From Aphanocapsa sp. GSE-SYN-MK-11-07L (GTDB lineage Bacteria > Cyanobacteriota > Cyanobacteriia > Thermosynechococcales > Thermosynechococcaceae): 64,000 nt of DNA. How positions within the stretch are numbered: position 1 is the stretch's first letter; each line of letters opens with the position of its first letter. Of this stretch, positions 9,514-17,165 are shown one piece after another. A program made the position numbers and the translations under genes. The stretch lies in assembly GCA_019359715.1 (NCBI GenBank), contig JAHHGS010000011.1, positions 1-64,000 on the forward strand, given 5' to 3'. Below the pieces are notes generated by a model. The model was not told the origin of the DNA. It searched no databases and saw nothing but the letters and a program-made list of their open reading frames with translations.

Positions 9514-10305
9514 ATGGCTGCTGCGTCGGGTTTAGGCTTATTTAATTGGAGTAGACGGCTTTTTGCCGCCTTGCTGCTGGGTGGGCAGGTCATTATTCAT
9601 CTGCTGACAGGCAAAATCAACGTCCGCAACACCCTGGAGCAAATGTCATTTGTTGGCCCAGAGTCTTTGATCGTGACCTTAATTACGGCCGTGTTTGTGG
9701 GCATGGTGTTCACGATTCAGGTGGCGCGGGAGTTTATTAACTTTGGCGCTTTTACGGCTGTCGGGGGCGTGTTGGCGATCGCCCTCACCCGTGAATTGGG
9801 GCCAGTCTTGACGGCCGTTATTTTAGCTGGACGGGTTGGCTCAGCCTTCGCAGCCGAAATCGGCACGATGCGCGTCACAGAGCAAATTGACGCCCTGTAT
9901 ATGCTGGATACTGACCCCGTGGATTATCTGGTAATTCCTCGCCTGCTGTCTTGCTGCTTGATGCTGCCGGCCCTGACGGTTTTGTCTTTAATCACGGGTT
10001 TAGGGGGAGGCATGGTTGTTTCGAGGGTGCTGTACGGGATCTCGAACCCGGTCTTTCTCGATTCAGTTAAAAATTTTATGGCACCCTGGGATTTGATCAG
10101 CGCCATGTTAAAAGCGCTCGTGTTTGGTGCCTTGATCTCGGTGATTGGCTGTAGCTGGGGGCTGACTACCTCTGGCGGGGCGAAGGGAGTTGGGCAATCA
10201 ACCACGGCATCGGTTGTGACCTCTCTGCTGGCAATCTTTGTCGCCAATTTCTTTTTGTCCTGGATTATGTTCCGCGGGTCGGGTTCGGTGTTCAAGGGAC
10301 TGTAG
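9514..10305 (+). CDS. mlaE: MlaE-family lipid ABC transporter permease
   Basis: 263 residues with the hydrophobic profile and motifs of MlaE/TGD1 permeases: FVGMVFTIQVAREF near residue 61, LTRELGPVLTAVILAGRVGSA near 89, the coupling segment GTMRVTEQIDAL and a conserved SCSWG-type end segment (IGCSWGLTTSGGAKGVG). These proteins form the membrane part of an ABC system that moves phospholipid between outer and inner membranes; the plastid homologue TGD1 works in lipid import. The ATPase (MlaF) and MCE protein (MlaD) are not next to it. Likely operon with the DUF3172 gene upstream and DUF3119 downstream. Confidence 0.93.
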   Translation: MAAASGLGLFNWSRRLFAALLLGGQVIIHLLTGKINVRNTLEQMSFVGPESLIVTLITAVFVGMVFTIQVAREFINFGAFTAVGGVLAIALTRELGPVLTAVILAGRVGSAFAAEIGTMRVTEQIDALYMLDTDPVDYLVIPRLLSCCLMLPALTVLSLITGLGGGMVVSRVLYGISNPVFLDSVKNFMAPWDLISAMLKALVFGALISVIGCSWGLTTSGGAKGVGQSTTASVVTSLLAIFVANFFLSWIMFRGSGSVFKGL

Positions 10306-10355
10306 ATTTAGCGCGACCCTTTACAATAGAGGCAGTCTTTACTGGACGTGTAGCG

Positions 10356-10748
10356 ATGAATTCTACAGTTTCTGCTTCAGCAACTGCCATCTTGGCTCCC
10401 AGCTATCGCTTACCGCTTGGGTTGGCGATCGTCGCGCTTGCAATTAGTTTCCTCAACCTCTGGCTAGGAGCGCTCCTGCTGCTGTTTGCTGTTTTCTTGA
10501 CGATTCAGGCTGCGACGTTGCGCTTACACTTCACTGAAATCGCCCTAGAGATCTACCGGGGAAAAACCCTGATCCGAAATTTTCCTTATGCAGCTTGGAT
10601 GGACTGGCAAATTTTTTGGTCGCCGCTGCCGATTTTGCTCTACTTCCGAGAAATCGAGAGCATCCATTTTTTACCGATTTTGTTTGACCCGGCCCAGCTC
10701 AAGACTTGCCTAGAGCGATGCTGTCCTCGGATGTCAGCCCACCTTTGA
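10356..10748 (+). CDS. DUF3119 protein, membrane
   Basis: 130 residues with two adjacent hydrophobic segments (about 20-40 and 42-60) and then a soluble part carrying LRLHFTEIALEIYRG, NFPYAAWMDWQIFW and the signature YFREIESIHFLPILFDP. This is the cyanobacterial/plastid DUF3119 family, of unknown function. It begins 50 bases after the MlaE gene and precedes the DUF3086 gene, a neighbourhood I have often seen kept together in cyanobacteria, which hints at a shared envelope or thylakoid role. Confidence 0.85.
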   Translation: MNSTVSASATAILAPSYRLPLGLAIVALAISFLNLWLGALLLLFAVFLTIQAATLRLHFTEIALEIYRGKTLIRNFPYAAWMDWQIFWSPLPILLYFREIESIHFLPILFDPAQLKTCLERCCPRMSAHL

Positions 10749-10752
10749 AAAT

Positions 10753-10781
10753 CAGTGAATGACATCAACAGTCATTCACTG
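10753..10781. terminator. perfect 11-bp inverted repeat after DUF3119
   Basis: CAGTGAATGAC (10753-10763) and GTCATTCACTG (10771-10781) pair perfectly around a 7-base loop, four bases after the DUF3119 stop. No T-run follows, so it may be a factor-dependent terminator, an mRNA-stabilising hairpin or a protein site. Confidence 0.5.
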
Positions 10782-10837
10782 CTGATTGACACTCGCTGAT
10801 CAAGCTTTTTGCCTTGCCCGCCCCTATTAGATTGTCT

Positions 10838-11890
10838 ATGAACGCTGACGAACAACCCATCTCTGATCAGGCTGTGGAAGCAAGCCCTGACTCCAGCGAT
10901 TTTGCGCCTGCGACTCCAGAGCAGCACTATCAGACCCTCCAGCAGGAAATTGCTGATTTGAGCGCAACCAAAGCTCAATTACAGCAGCAGATTGATCAGC
11001 TCCAGTCCACGATGGGGCGGCTGGTGCAAGAAAGCTTAAGTGAACTTCAGCAGCGGAAGCAAAATCTGCAAATTGCCGTCGAGCAACTAGAGCGACGGCA
11101 AGAGCGAGTGCAGGCTGAGATGAAGAAAAGCTTTGCTGGCGTTTCCCAAGATTTGGCAATTCGAGTCCAGGGCTTCAAAGATTATTTGGTCAACAGTCTG
11201 CAAGATTTAGTGATTGCAACGGAGCAACTAGACCTGGTGCCCAAACCCGCCGTGCCGCTAGCTGGAACGACCCCATCCGAAAAAGTGCTTGCTTCTGAAC
11301 CGAAGCCTGCCCCAGCCAACCCCCAATTTGCCGAACAGTCCTTTCAAGAGCAAACGCGGCAGATTCGTAAACTGATTGACCAGTACCGCAATACCCCCAA
11401 CTACTATGGGCAACCCTGGCAGTTGCGGCGGACGTTTGAGCCGATCCATGCCGAGCGGGTTTCCACTTGGTTTTTTAATTTGGGTGGACGGGGGGCGCTG
11501 CGATCGCTGAATAGCCGCCTGCAAAATATTCTGATTGCCTCGGCGGTGACTTCAATTTTGCGCTACCTGTATGGCGATCGCCTGCGGGCGTTGATCTTGG
11601 CTAACTCGCCAGAGCGGCTGGGGGATTGGCGGCGGGGTCTGCAAGATTGTCTCGGGATTACCCGCAATGATGTCGGCCCTGATCGCGGGATTGGGTTATT
11701 TGAATCCCCTGATTCGCTGGTGCTAAAAGCCGATCGCCTTGTCAAAGAGGATAAAATTCCGCTGATTCTGATCGACGACTCAGAAGAACAGGTCAATTTG
11801 TCGATGCTGCAATTTCCGCTCTGGCTGGCCTTTGCCCCAGAACCCCAGTTGCGCCAATCGAGATCGACTTCCTTCGACTTTTTTGAGTAA
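10838..11890 (+). CDS. DUF3086 protein with coiled coil
   Basis: 350 residues from the ATG at 10838 (MNADEQPISD); an upstream TTG would add eight residues but lies next to the hairpin. Residues about 30-110 are a heptad-rich coiled coil (QQEIADLSATKAQLQQQIDQ onward). After a Pro-rich linker the C-terminal domain has IRKLIDQYR, NYYGQPWQLRRTFEP, RVSTWFFNLGGRGAL and KEDKIPLILIDDSEE, which I recognise as DUF3086, cyanobacterial and of unknown function. No signal peptide is seen, so it is probably cytosolic. Confidence 0.85.
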   Translation: MNADEQPISDQAVEASPDSSDFAPATPEQHYQTLQQEIADLSATKAQLQQQIDQLQSTMGRLVQESLSELQQRKQNLQIAVEQLERRQERVQAEMKKSFAGVSQDLAIRVQGFKDYLVNSLQDLVIATEQLDLVPKPAVPLAGTTPSEKVLASEPKPAPANPQFAEQSFQEQTRQIRKLIDQYRNTPNYYGQPWQLRRTFEPIHAERVSTWFFNLGGRGALRSLNSRLQNILIASAVTSILRYLYGDRLRALILANSPERLGDWRRGLQDCLGITRNDVGPDRGIGLFESPDSLVLKADRLVKEDKIPLILIDDSEEQVNLSMLQFPLWLAFAPEPQLRQSRSTSFDFFE

Positions 11891-11919
11891 GCGGCTCGGC
11901 TTAATATTCAGCGCGTTTA

Positions 11920-12732
11920 ATGCAGAAAAACACTTTACAGGAACTCTATCGAGGCAGACGCGAGTCAGTCCGTGCGACTGGGCTGGATGAAACAACAGCA
12001 ATTTCTCTTTATCAAAATTACATTCAGTTTGTGATCCAATCTGCGGCTCCGCCCGCCAGCCTGCTAGACGTGGGCTGTGGTTCTGGCTGGACATCCTACC
12101 TGTTCTGCCAAGCGGGTTATAACGTGACGGGGCTTGACCTCAATGCCACTGCCTTTGAATGCCCCAACCACCCCAACTTAAGGTTGGTTGAAGGGAGCAG
12201 CATGGATTTGCCCTACGCAGAGGCGACGTTTGATGTTGTCGCTTCCCATCAAGCCCTGGAACACATGCCTGATCCAGAGCGAGCAATTCGGGAGATGCTG
12301 AGAGTACTCAAGCCAGGCGGCACATTTTGTGTGGTGGGGCCTAACTTACTCAGCCTATTACAGTTGCTGCGGGGAATCAGTATTTACGTGTGGCGAAATC
12401 GGCCATTAACCACCATTTTTTGGCGTTCTGCCACGATGCCCAAACATCCTTGGGGCAACACTCTACCGGAAATGCTGGGATCTGTACCCTCACTGTTAGG
12501 GCTGATTTGGGTCAAAACTTTAGATTCTAAAGCTACGTTTTCAATGCGAGAACCGGATTTAACGCCTCCTTTTGAGGCAGATAATGACGCTTGCTATCTG
12601 TGCAATCCGCTCGATTTTCAGAAATTCTTGCCGACCCAGAATTGCCAAATCAGGCAAAATGGCTTTTACGGTCGAAGCAAATTCACGTCATTGATCGCTT
12701 CCGGCACCTATATTGCTGCCCGTAAACAATAG
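11920..12732 (+). CDS. class I SAM-dependent methyltransferase
   Basis: 270 residues. The SAM-binding motif I is LLDVGCGSGWTSYLF at about residues 47-61, followed by VTGLDLNA (acidic residue that binds the ribose), GSSMDLPYAEATFDVV and HMPDPERAIREMLRVLKPGG, the usual order of a UbiE/type-11 methyltransferase. The C-terminal half is not informative about substrate. It begins 29 bases after the DUF3086 gene; the next gene is convergent. Substrate unknown. Confidence 0.88.
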   Translation: MQKNTLQELYRGRRESVRATGLDETTAISLYQNYIQFVIQSAAPPASLLDVGCGSGWTSYLFCQAGYNVTGLDLNATAFECPNHPNLRLVEGSSMDLPYAEATFDVVASHQALEHMPDPERAIREMLRVLKPGGTFCVVGPNLLSLLQLLRGISIYVWRNRPLTTIFWRSATMPKHPWGNTLPEMLGSVPSLLGLIWVKTLDSKATFSMREPDLTPPFEADNDACYLCNPLDFQKFLPTQNCQIRQNGFYGRSKFTSLIASGTYIAARKQ

Positions 12733-12738
12733 CCCCCG

Positions 12739-13011
12739 CTAGGCAACATCCTTTTTGTAGCGAATCTTCAGAATTAGAATCACCGCAGCAAACAAGAGCG
12801 TGACGATATTGGCCGCAATAATTGGCAAATCATGGACATAAACGCCATACACCAGCCACAGCACAATCCCCAGGCAAAGAATAATCAGCATACTCCAGGA
12901 CAGGTCATCGGCTGATTTAGATTTCCATGTTTTAATCAGTTGGGGCAGGTAGGCGATCGTCGTTAAAACGCCCGCCACCAGCCCTAAAGTAGTAATATAG
13001 TCAATCTCCAT
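12739..13011 (-). CDS. SemiSWEET sugar transporter
   Basis: 90 residues forming one triple-helix bundle of the SWEET fold: LGLVAGVLTTIAYLPQLIKTWKS with the PQ-loop proline, SADDLSWSMLIILCLGIVLW, then VYVHDLPIIAANIVTLLFAA. SemiSWEETs work as dimers in the inner membrane and equilibrate small sugars. The hallmark Asn of the sugar pocket is present in the third helix (AANIV). It is a lone gene that ends seven bases after the convergent methyltransferase. Confidence 0.9.
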   Translation of the reverse strand: MEIDYITTLGLVAGVLTTIAYLPQLIKTWKSKSADDLSWSMLIILCLGIVLWLVYGVYVHDLPIIAANIVTLLFAAVILILKIRYKKDVA

Positions 13012-13153
13012 TGCCCAGTTCTCAGTAGAGGAAAATGCTGCAATAGTAAGCAGATCAAGTTTGTAATCTGCTCAACTCAATCTATCGAACAGCATAAACG
13101 ACTTAAAGCACTTCTTAAGCTCTGTTCATGCCTCAAGTCATCAGGAAAGCTCT

Positions 13154-13840
13154 ATGTCGCCGATCGCCCTTTGGTTAATTTGTCATGTTGCCTTACTGAT
13201 GGTCAGCTATCTACTCGGATCGCTGCCAACGGGCTATCTGCTCGGGTGGTGGCTGCAAGGGATTGACATTCGTGAGCATGGCTCTGGCTCAACTGGGGCA
13301 ACCAATGTGCTGCGAACATTGGGTAAAGGGCCGGGGCTGACGGTATTTGTAGTAGATGTCCTAAAAGGGGTAGCAGCGATCGCTTTGGGGCGCTGGTTTT
13401 ATGCTCACCCAACTGTGGCGATTCCGGTTGAGGTTGAACCCCAGGTCTGGTTGCCCTGGCTGGTGGTTTTGAGCGGCTTAGCGGCGCTTTTAGGCCATAG
13501 CAAATCAGTCTGGCTCAACTTCACGGGCGGTAAATCAGTGGCGACAGGCTTGGGGATTTTGCTGGCGATCGACTGGCAAATTGCTCTGGCCACCTTGGGC
13601 GTATTTGCCCTAGTGCTGGCCCTCTTGCGGTTTGTCTCTTTGGGATCAGTCTGCGCGGTCACGGCTGCGGTGGTGATGGTATTTATGACCCAGCAGCCTC
13701 TCCCCTACCTGTTATTAGTCAGCGCCGGGGGTGTGTATGTGATTTGGCGACATCAATCTAATTTGCAACGCCTGCTGGCGGGGACTGAGCCTCGCTTGGG
13801 TGAACAGGCAGCGATCGAAGTTGATCCGAGCCAGGTCTAA
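13154..13840 (+). CDS. plsY: acyl-phosphate:glycerol-3-phosphate acyltransferase PlsY
   Basis: 228 residues, a multi-pass membrane enzyme that acylates glycerol 3-phosphate in the first step of phospholipid synthesis. The three PlsY motifs are present: GSLPTGYLLG near residue 22, GSGSTGATNVLRTLGKG near 43, and GHSKSVWLNFTGGKSVATG near 115. It is followed 47 bases later by recF in the same direction. The motif variant GGKSVATG, with Ser in place of the usual Gly, is the only small departure seen. Confidence 0.95.
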   Translation: MSPIALWLICHVALLMVSYLLGSLPTGYLLGWWLQGIDIREHGSGSTGATNVLRTLGKGPGLTVFVVDVLKGVAAIALGRWFYAHPTVAIPVEVEPQVWLPWLVVLSGLAALLGHSKSVWLNFTGGKSVATGLGILLAIDWQIALATLGVFALVLALLRFVSLGSVCAVTAAVVMVFMTQQPLPYLLLVSAGGVYVIWRHQSNLQRLLAGTEPRLGEQAAIEVDPSQV

Positions 13841-13887
13841 AGCGTGAAATCCGAGCAGTTTGAGTTTGTCTGCGGCTAAGTTGTATC

Positions 13888-14997
13888 GTGTACCTCAAAC
13901 GTCTTCATCTGCGTCAGTTTCGCAACTACCACAATCAGCAGGTGGAATTTCTCGCCCCTAAGACGATTTTGGTTGGTCAAAACGCGCAGGGCAAATCGAA
14001 TTTGCTAGAAGCGGTGGAGTTGCTGGCAACCCTGCGATCGCACCGGACGACTCGCGATCGCGACTTGGTGTCCACCGACCAACCGACCGGGCAAATCACG
14101 GCTGAACTAGAACGAGACAGTGGCCCGCTGGAAATGGTGCTCAGCCTCCGCAGCAATGGGCGGCGCTCCCTGACCGTAAATAGTGAAACCGTCCGCCGCC
14201 ATCTGGATTTTTTAGGCAATCTAAACGCGGTGCAATTTTCCAGCCTAGACTTAGACCTAGTGCGGGGTGGGCCGGCTGAGCGCCGCAACTGGCTTGATGG
14301 CGTGCTGGTGCAACTGGAACCCCTCTATGCCCATTTATGGCAGCAGTACAATCAGGTGCTGCGGCAGCGAAACGCGTTTTTGAAGCATCAGTTAGCCGAT
14401 GCTGATGCACCGCAACTCCAACTCTGGAATCAGCAGCTCGCCAAGACGGGCACCCACATTACGCGGCGGCGGCATCGGCTAGTGGCTCGTTTGGCTCCGC
14501 TGGCCCAGCACTGGCACCAGGAGATTAGCGGCAGCAGCGAACTGCTGAAGGTAGCCTATGCCCCCAATGTCAGCATGGAGCAAGATCAGCCAGAGATTGT
14601 CTATCAAGCCTTTTTAGACAAAATTGCCCAAAAAGCAATCGCCGAGCAGCATCAAGTCACGACGCTGGTTGGCCCCCACCGGGATGAAATTGAACTCACG
14701 ATTAACCAGACTCCTGCCCGCCAGTATGGCTCCCAAGGGCAACAGCGGACGTTAGTTTTGGCTCTGAAGTTGGCAGAACTGAAGCTAATTGAAGAAGTTT
14801 TGGGCGAACCACCGCTGCTGCTGTTAGATGATGTGCTAGCAGAGCTAGACTTACAGCGCCAAAACCAACTCCTAGAAACGATCCAAGATCGGTTTCAAAC
14901 CCTAATTACCACCACCCACTTAGGCGCCTTTGACGCTCAATGGCTAAAATCCGCCCAAATTCTCAGCGTGCGATCAGGGCAAATTTTACCTAGCTGA
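13888..14997 (+). CDS. recF: DNA replication and repair protein RecF
   Basis: 369 residues, starting at GTG ([14 protein letters not shown] is the conserved N-terminus, which fixes the start). Walker A is [13 protein letters not shown] at about residues 29-41; the signature is [19 protein letters not shown] near 283 and Walker B is [13 protein letters not shown] near 307. RecF is an SMC-like ATPase that loads RecA at DNA gaps with RecO and RecR, which are not in this window. Complete and predicted functional. Confidence 0.97.
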   Translation: MYLKRLHLRQFRNYHNQQVEFLAPKTILVGQNAQGKSNLLEAVELLATLRSHRTTRDRDLVSTDQPTGQITAELERDSGPLEMVLSLRSNGRRSLTVNSETVRRHLDFLGNLNAVQFSSLDLDLVRGGPAERRNWLDGVLVQLEPLYAHLWQQYNQVLRQRNAFLKHQLADADAPQLQLWNQQLAKTGTHITRRRHRLVARLAPLAQHWHQEISGSSELLKVAYAPNVSMEQDQPEIVYQAFLDKIAQKAIAEQHQVTTLVGPHRDEIELTINQTPARQYGSQGQQRTLVLALKLAELKLIEEVLGEPPLLLLDDVLAELDLQRQNQLLETIQDRFQTLITTTHLGAFDAQWLKSAQILSVRSGQILPS

Positions 14998-15045
14998 CGA
15001 TGAGAACCAAGAAGATTAACTCTACCTCCCCTCAGTTTCAGCAGA

Positions 15046-15069
15046 GCCGGAAGTCACTAAAGTTCCGGC
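15046..15069. terminator. hairpin between convergent recF and the mnmE-like gene
   Basis: GCCGGAA (15046-15052) and TTCCGGC (15063-15069) form a 7-bp stem in the 92-base gap between two convergent genes. It lacks a T-run on either strand, so a bidirectional terminator role is an inference from position. Confidence 0.4.
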
Positions 15070-15089
15070 AGTTACACTGCACAATTTAG

Positions 15090-15972
15090 CTATTTGCCAA
15101 TGCAAAAGCGGCTGAAGATTTGGTCTAGGACTGATTCGGTGACTTCTTCGCCAGTTATTTCCCCCAAGGCTTGCACGGCATCCCGCAAATCAATCGTCCA
15201 GAAGTCGAGGGGCAACTGGTCAGCGATCGCCGTTTGGACATGGTTTAGAGCAAGCTGGGTGCGGGTGAGGGCTGCTGATTGGCGTTGATTGATCGCTAGA
15301 TCGAGGTTGGCGCTCTGTAGTTTTCCCGTTTTGGCCAGGGCTAAAATTGCCGCTTCTAAGTCAGTAATCCCCTGCTGATGCGTTGCAGAGGTGCAAACAA
15401 TCGGATGGGTGACAGGCAAGCTGGGCTGGTACTCAGGCGGCATTAGGTCAATTTTATTGAGCACAAAAATTAATTTTCGATCTTGAACCTGTTGATAAAT
15501 CTGCTGATCTTCGGCTGTCCAACCCTCAGCAGCATCAAGGGTGAGTAAAACTAGGTCAGCGGATTGGGCGGCGGTGTGCGATCGCTGGACGCCAATTTGC
15601 TCCACCCGGTCTTGGCTGTCGCGAATTCCAGCCGTGTCGAGCACCTGAATTGGAATCCCCCCCACCACCAGCGACGACTCCACCACATCGCGCGTCGTGC
15701 CAGGCAGGTCAGTCACAATGGCCCGATTGTTGCGGCTCCAAGCGTTGAGCAAGCTGGATTTGCCAACATTCGGCCGCCCAACAATCGCCACCTTTAGCCC
15801 GGAGCGGAGGAGTTGACCGCGATCGGCGGTGGCAAGCAGTGTTTTAACTTTTTGGGCAATCAGAGCCAGTTGGGCTTGGATCTCTGCTGCGTTTAAGGGG
15901 GGCAGGTCTTCTTCAAAGTCAATCCGGGCTTCAATTTCGGCCAGCAGGCTCAGGCAGCGCGATCGCAGGTGA
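15090..15972 (-). repeat. left copy of mnmE 3' direct repeat
   Basis: This stretch matches 21054-21933 in the same orientation, base by base with scattered differences, and differs by one codon in length. Similarity starts at the two stop codons and ends just past a GCGATCGC site (15959-15966). The two copies enclose about 5 kb of other genes. Confidence 0.85.
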
Positions 15973-16103
15973 AGTTCAATCTTGCCCCACGCCATCCCAA
16001 GTGGGGACGCAAGGTCTCTCGCAGTAAAGTAACCTGATTCATAGGGTTTCATCTCTAGAATGTCGTAATTCTCATGAAGCCCTTTTTTCATCGGCTTTTG
16101 CAA
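15090..16103 (-). CDS. N-terminally replaced MnmE paralogue (GTPase and C-terminal helical parts only)
   Basis: 337 residues. From [10 protein letters not shown] (about residue 45) to the C-terminal FCIGK it closely follows the full MnmE at 21054-22418, with intact G1 [10 protein letters not shown]2/G3 DLPGTTRD and DTAGIRD, G4 NKID, and the C-terminal Cys. The tetrahydrofolate-binding N-domain (about 118 residues in MnmE) is absent; in its place are 44 residues ([15 protein letters not shown] onward) that I cannot assign. The frame has no stops or shifts although DNA and protein have both diverged, which suggests it is kept. It cannot perform full tRNA U34 modification alone because MnmE dimerises through the lost domain. 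Alternatively it is a decaying duplicate that has not yet been broken. Confidence 0.8.
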   Translation of the reverse strand: MQKPMKKGLHENYDILEMKPYESGYFTARDLASPLGMAWGKIELHLRSRCLSLLAEIEARIDFEEDLPPLNAAEIQAQLALIAQKVKTLLATADRGQLLRSGLKVAIVGRPNVGKSSLLNAWSRNNRAIVTDLPGTTRDVVESSLVVGGIPIQVLDTAGIRDSQDRVEQIGVQRSHTAAQSADLVLLTLDAAEGWTAEDQQIYQQVQDRKLIFVLNKIDLMPPEYQPSLPVTHPIVCTSATHQQGITDLEAAILALAKTGKLQSANLDLAINQRQSAALTRTQLALNHVQTAIADQLPLDFWTIDLRDAVQALGEITGEEVTESVLDQIFSRFCIGK

Positions 16104-16176
16104 GCTTTTATCCGGTACTTAGGGCTACAGCTATACTATTGTGTACAGCGGTAACATTTTGGTGGAGCGACGCATC

Positions 16177-16800
16177 ATGGTCATTGCTCTCGATCAATAC
16201 CTATCTCCTTCAGAGGAGCATCCAGAGGATCGTCTAGTCACAATTCAGGGTAGCTGGGAACATTTTAAGCTGATTCGGCAGGGATGTGAGGCATCACCAG
16301 GGATTAGACTGTTCTATTTTGATGGCGCGATCGAGATTTTTATGCCAGGTAGACCACACGAAAAGTTCTCCCATGCAATCGGTGTTCTATTGACACTGTT
16401 TTTAGCACAGCAAGGAATTATATTTATCGGAGTCGGTTCGGCGGATCAGGAGAAAGCAGGGATTGCATCAGCGCAGCCCGATCAGTCTTACTGTATTGGC
16501 GCAGAGAAAGCTGTGCCTGATTTATCGATTGAAGTGATTTTTACGAGTGGGAGTTTGGCTAAACTGAGGCGTTATCAAGCAATTGGAGTACCGGAGGTTT
16601 GGTTGTGGGAAGATGGGGTACTGGCTCTATATCATTTGCGAGCTGAAGGATATGAGCGAATTGAGCAGAGTGAGTTGGCAGGATTGATGAAGCTCGATTT
16701 AGCGGTGTTTAATCGCCATGTGCTGATGGCTGAAACCGACCTGGGAGAGGCGGTGCGATCGTTTAGTCGCTATCTTGTTCAAAGAGAATCGGCTGAGTAA
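16177..16800 (+). CDS. Uma2-family (DUF820) putative nuclease
   Basis: 207 residues from the ATG at 16177 (MVIALDQYLSPSEEHPEDRL); a GTG at 16141 would add twelve residues with poorer resemblance to the family. Motifs include FYFDGAIEIFMPG near residue 52, PHEKFSHAIG, KAVPDLSIEVIFTSG with the acidic catalytic candidates, KLRRYQAIGVPEVWLWE and LYHL. These are the features of the Uma2 subgroup with an N-terminal extension. It is divergent from the truncated mnmE copy and lies inside the mnmE-flanked segment. Confidence 0.88.
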   Translation: MVIALDQYLSPSEEHPEDRLVTIQGSWEHFKLIRQGCEASPGIRLFYFDGAIEIFMPGRPHEKFSHAIGVLLTLFLAQQGIIFIGVGSADQEKAGIASAQPDQSYCIGAEKAVPDLSIEVIFTSGSLAKLRRYQAIGVPEVWLWEDGVLALYHLRAEGYERIEQSELAGLMKLDLAVFNRHVLMAETDLGEAVRSFSRYLVQRESAE

Positions 16801-16979
16801 AGTTGGTGCGATGTCTACAAAAGCGGTTAGCGTTGAAGTCTGAAGAGCAAGATTTGTCTGAGGAGATGAAGTTGCGCTTCTCATCTCTGTCACTTCTGGT
16901 ACTCGAAGACCTCAGTGAAGCATTCCTGGATTTCACGACTCTGGCGGATTTGGAAACCTGGTTGCTCACCCATGCATAA
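16797..16979 (+). pseudogene. DUF4351 C-terminal remnant
   Basis: An open stretch that begins right at the Uma2 stop and ends at TAA 16977-16979. It reads RCLQKRLALKSEE, then LSLLVLEDLSEAFLDFTTLA and DLETWL, matching the DUF4351 domain that ends many cyanobacterial Rpn/PD-(D/E)XK transposase-like proteins. No start codon of such a protein and none of its nuclease domain remain. It is probably a leftover of an inactivated Rpn-type gene. Confidence 0.65.
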
Positions 16980-17165
16980 TCATCTCGGTTTCACAGTCGC
17001 GGCAAAAACTGGGAAAAGGCAATCTTTGGCAGCGTCGATTTTGAGAGCATCTGATGATGAATGTGCAGAATTGCGGTCGGAGGTTTTGAATGAATCGGAT
17101 CATTAGGTTGTGCCTTGACGACTGAGTACCCATCTACTCTATTCCTACTTCACCCTGCCGCTACC

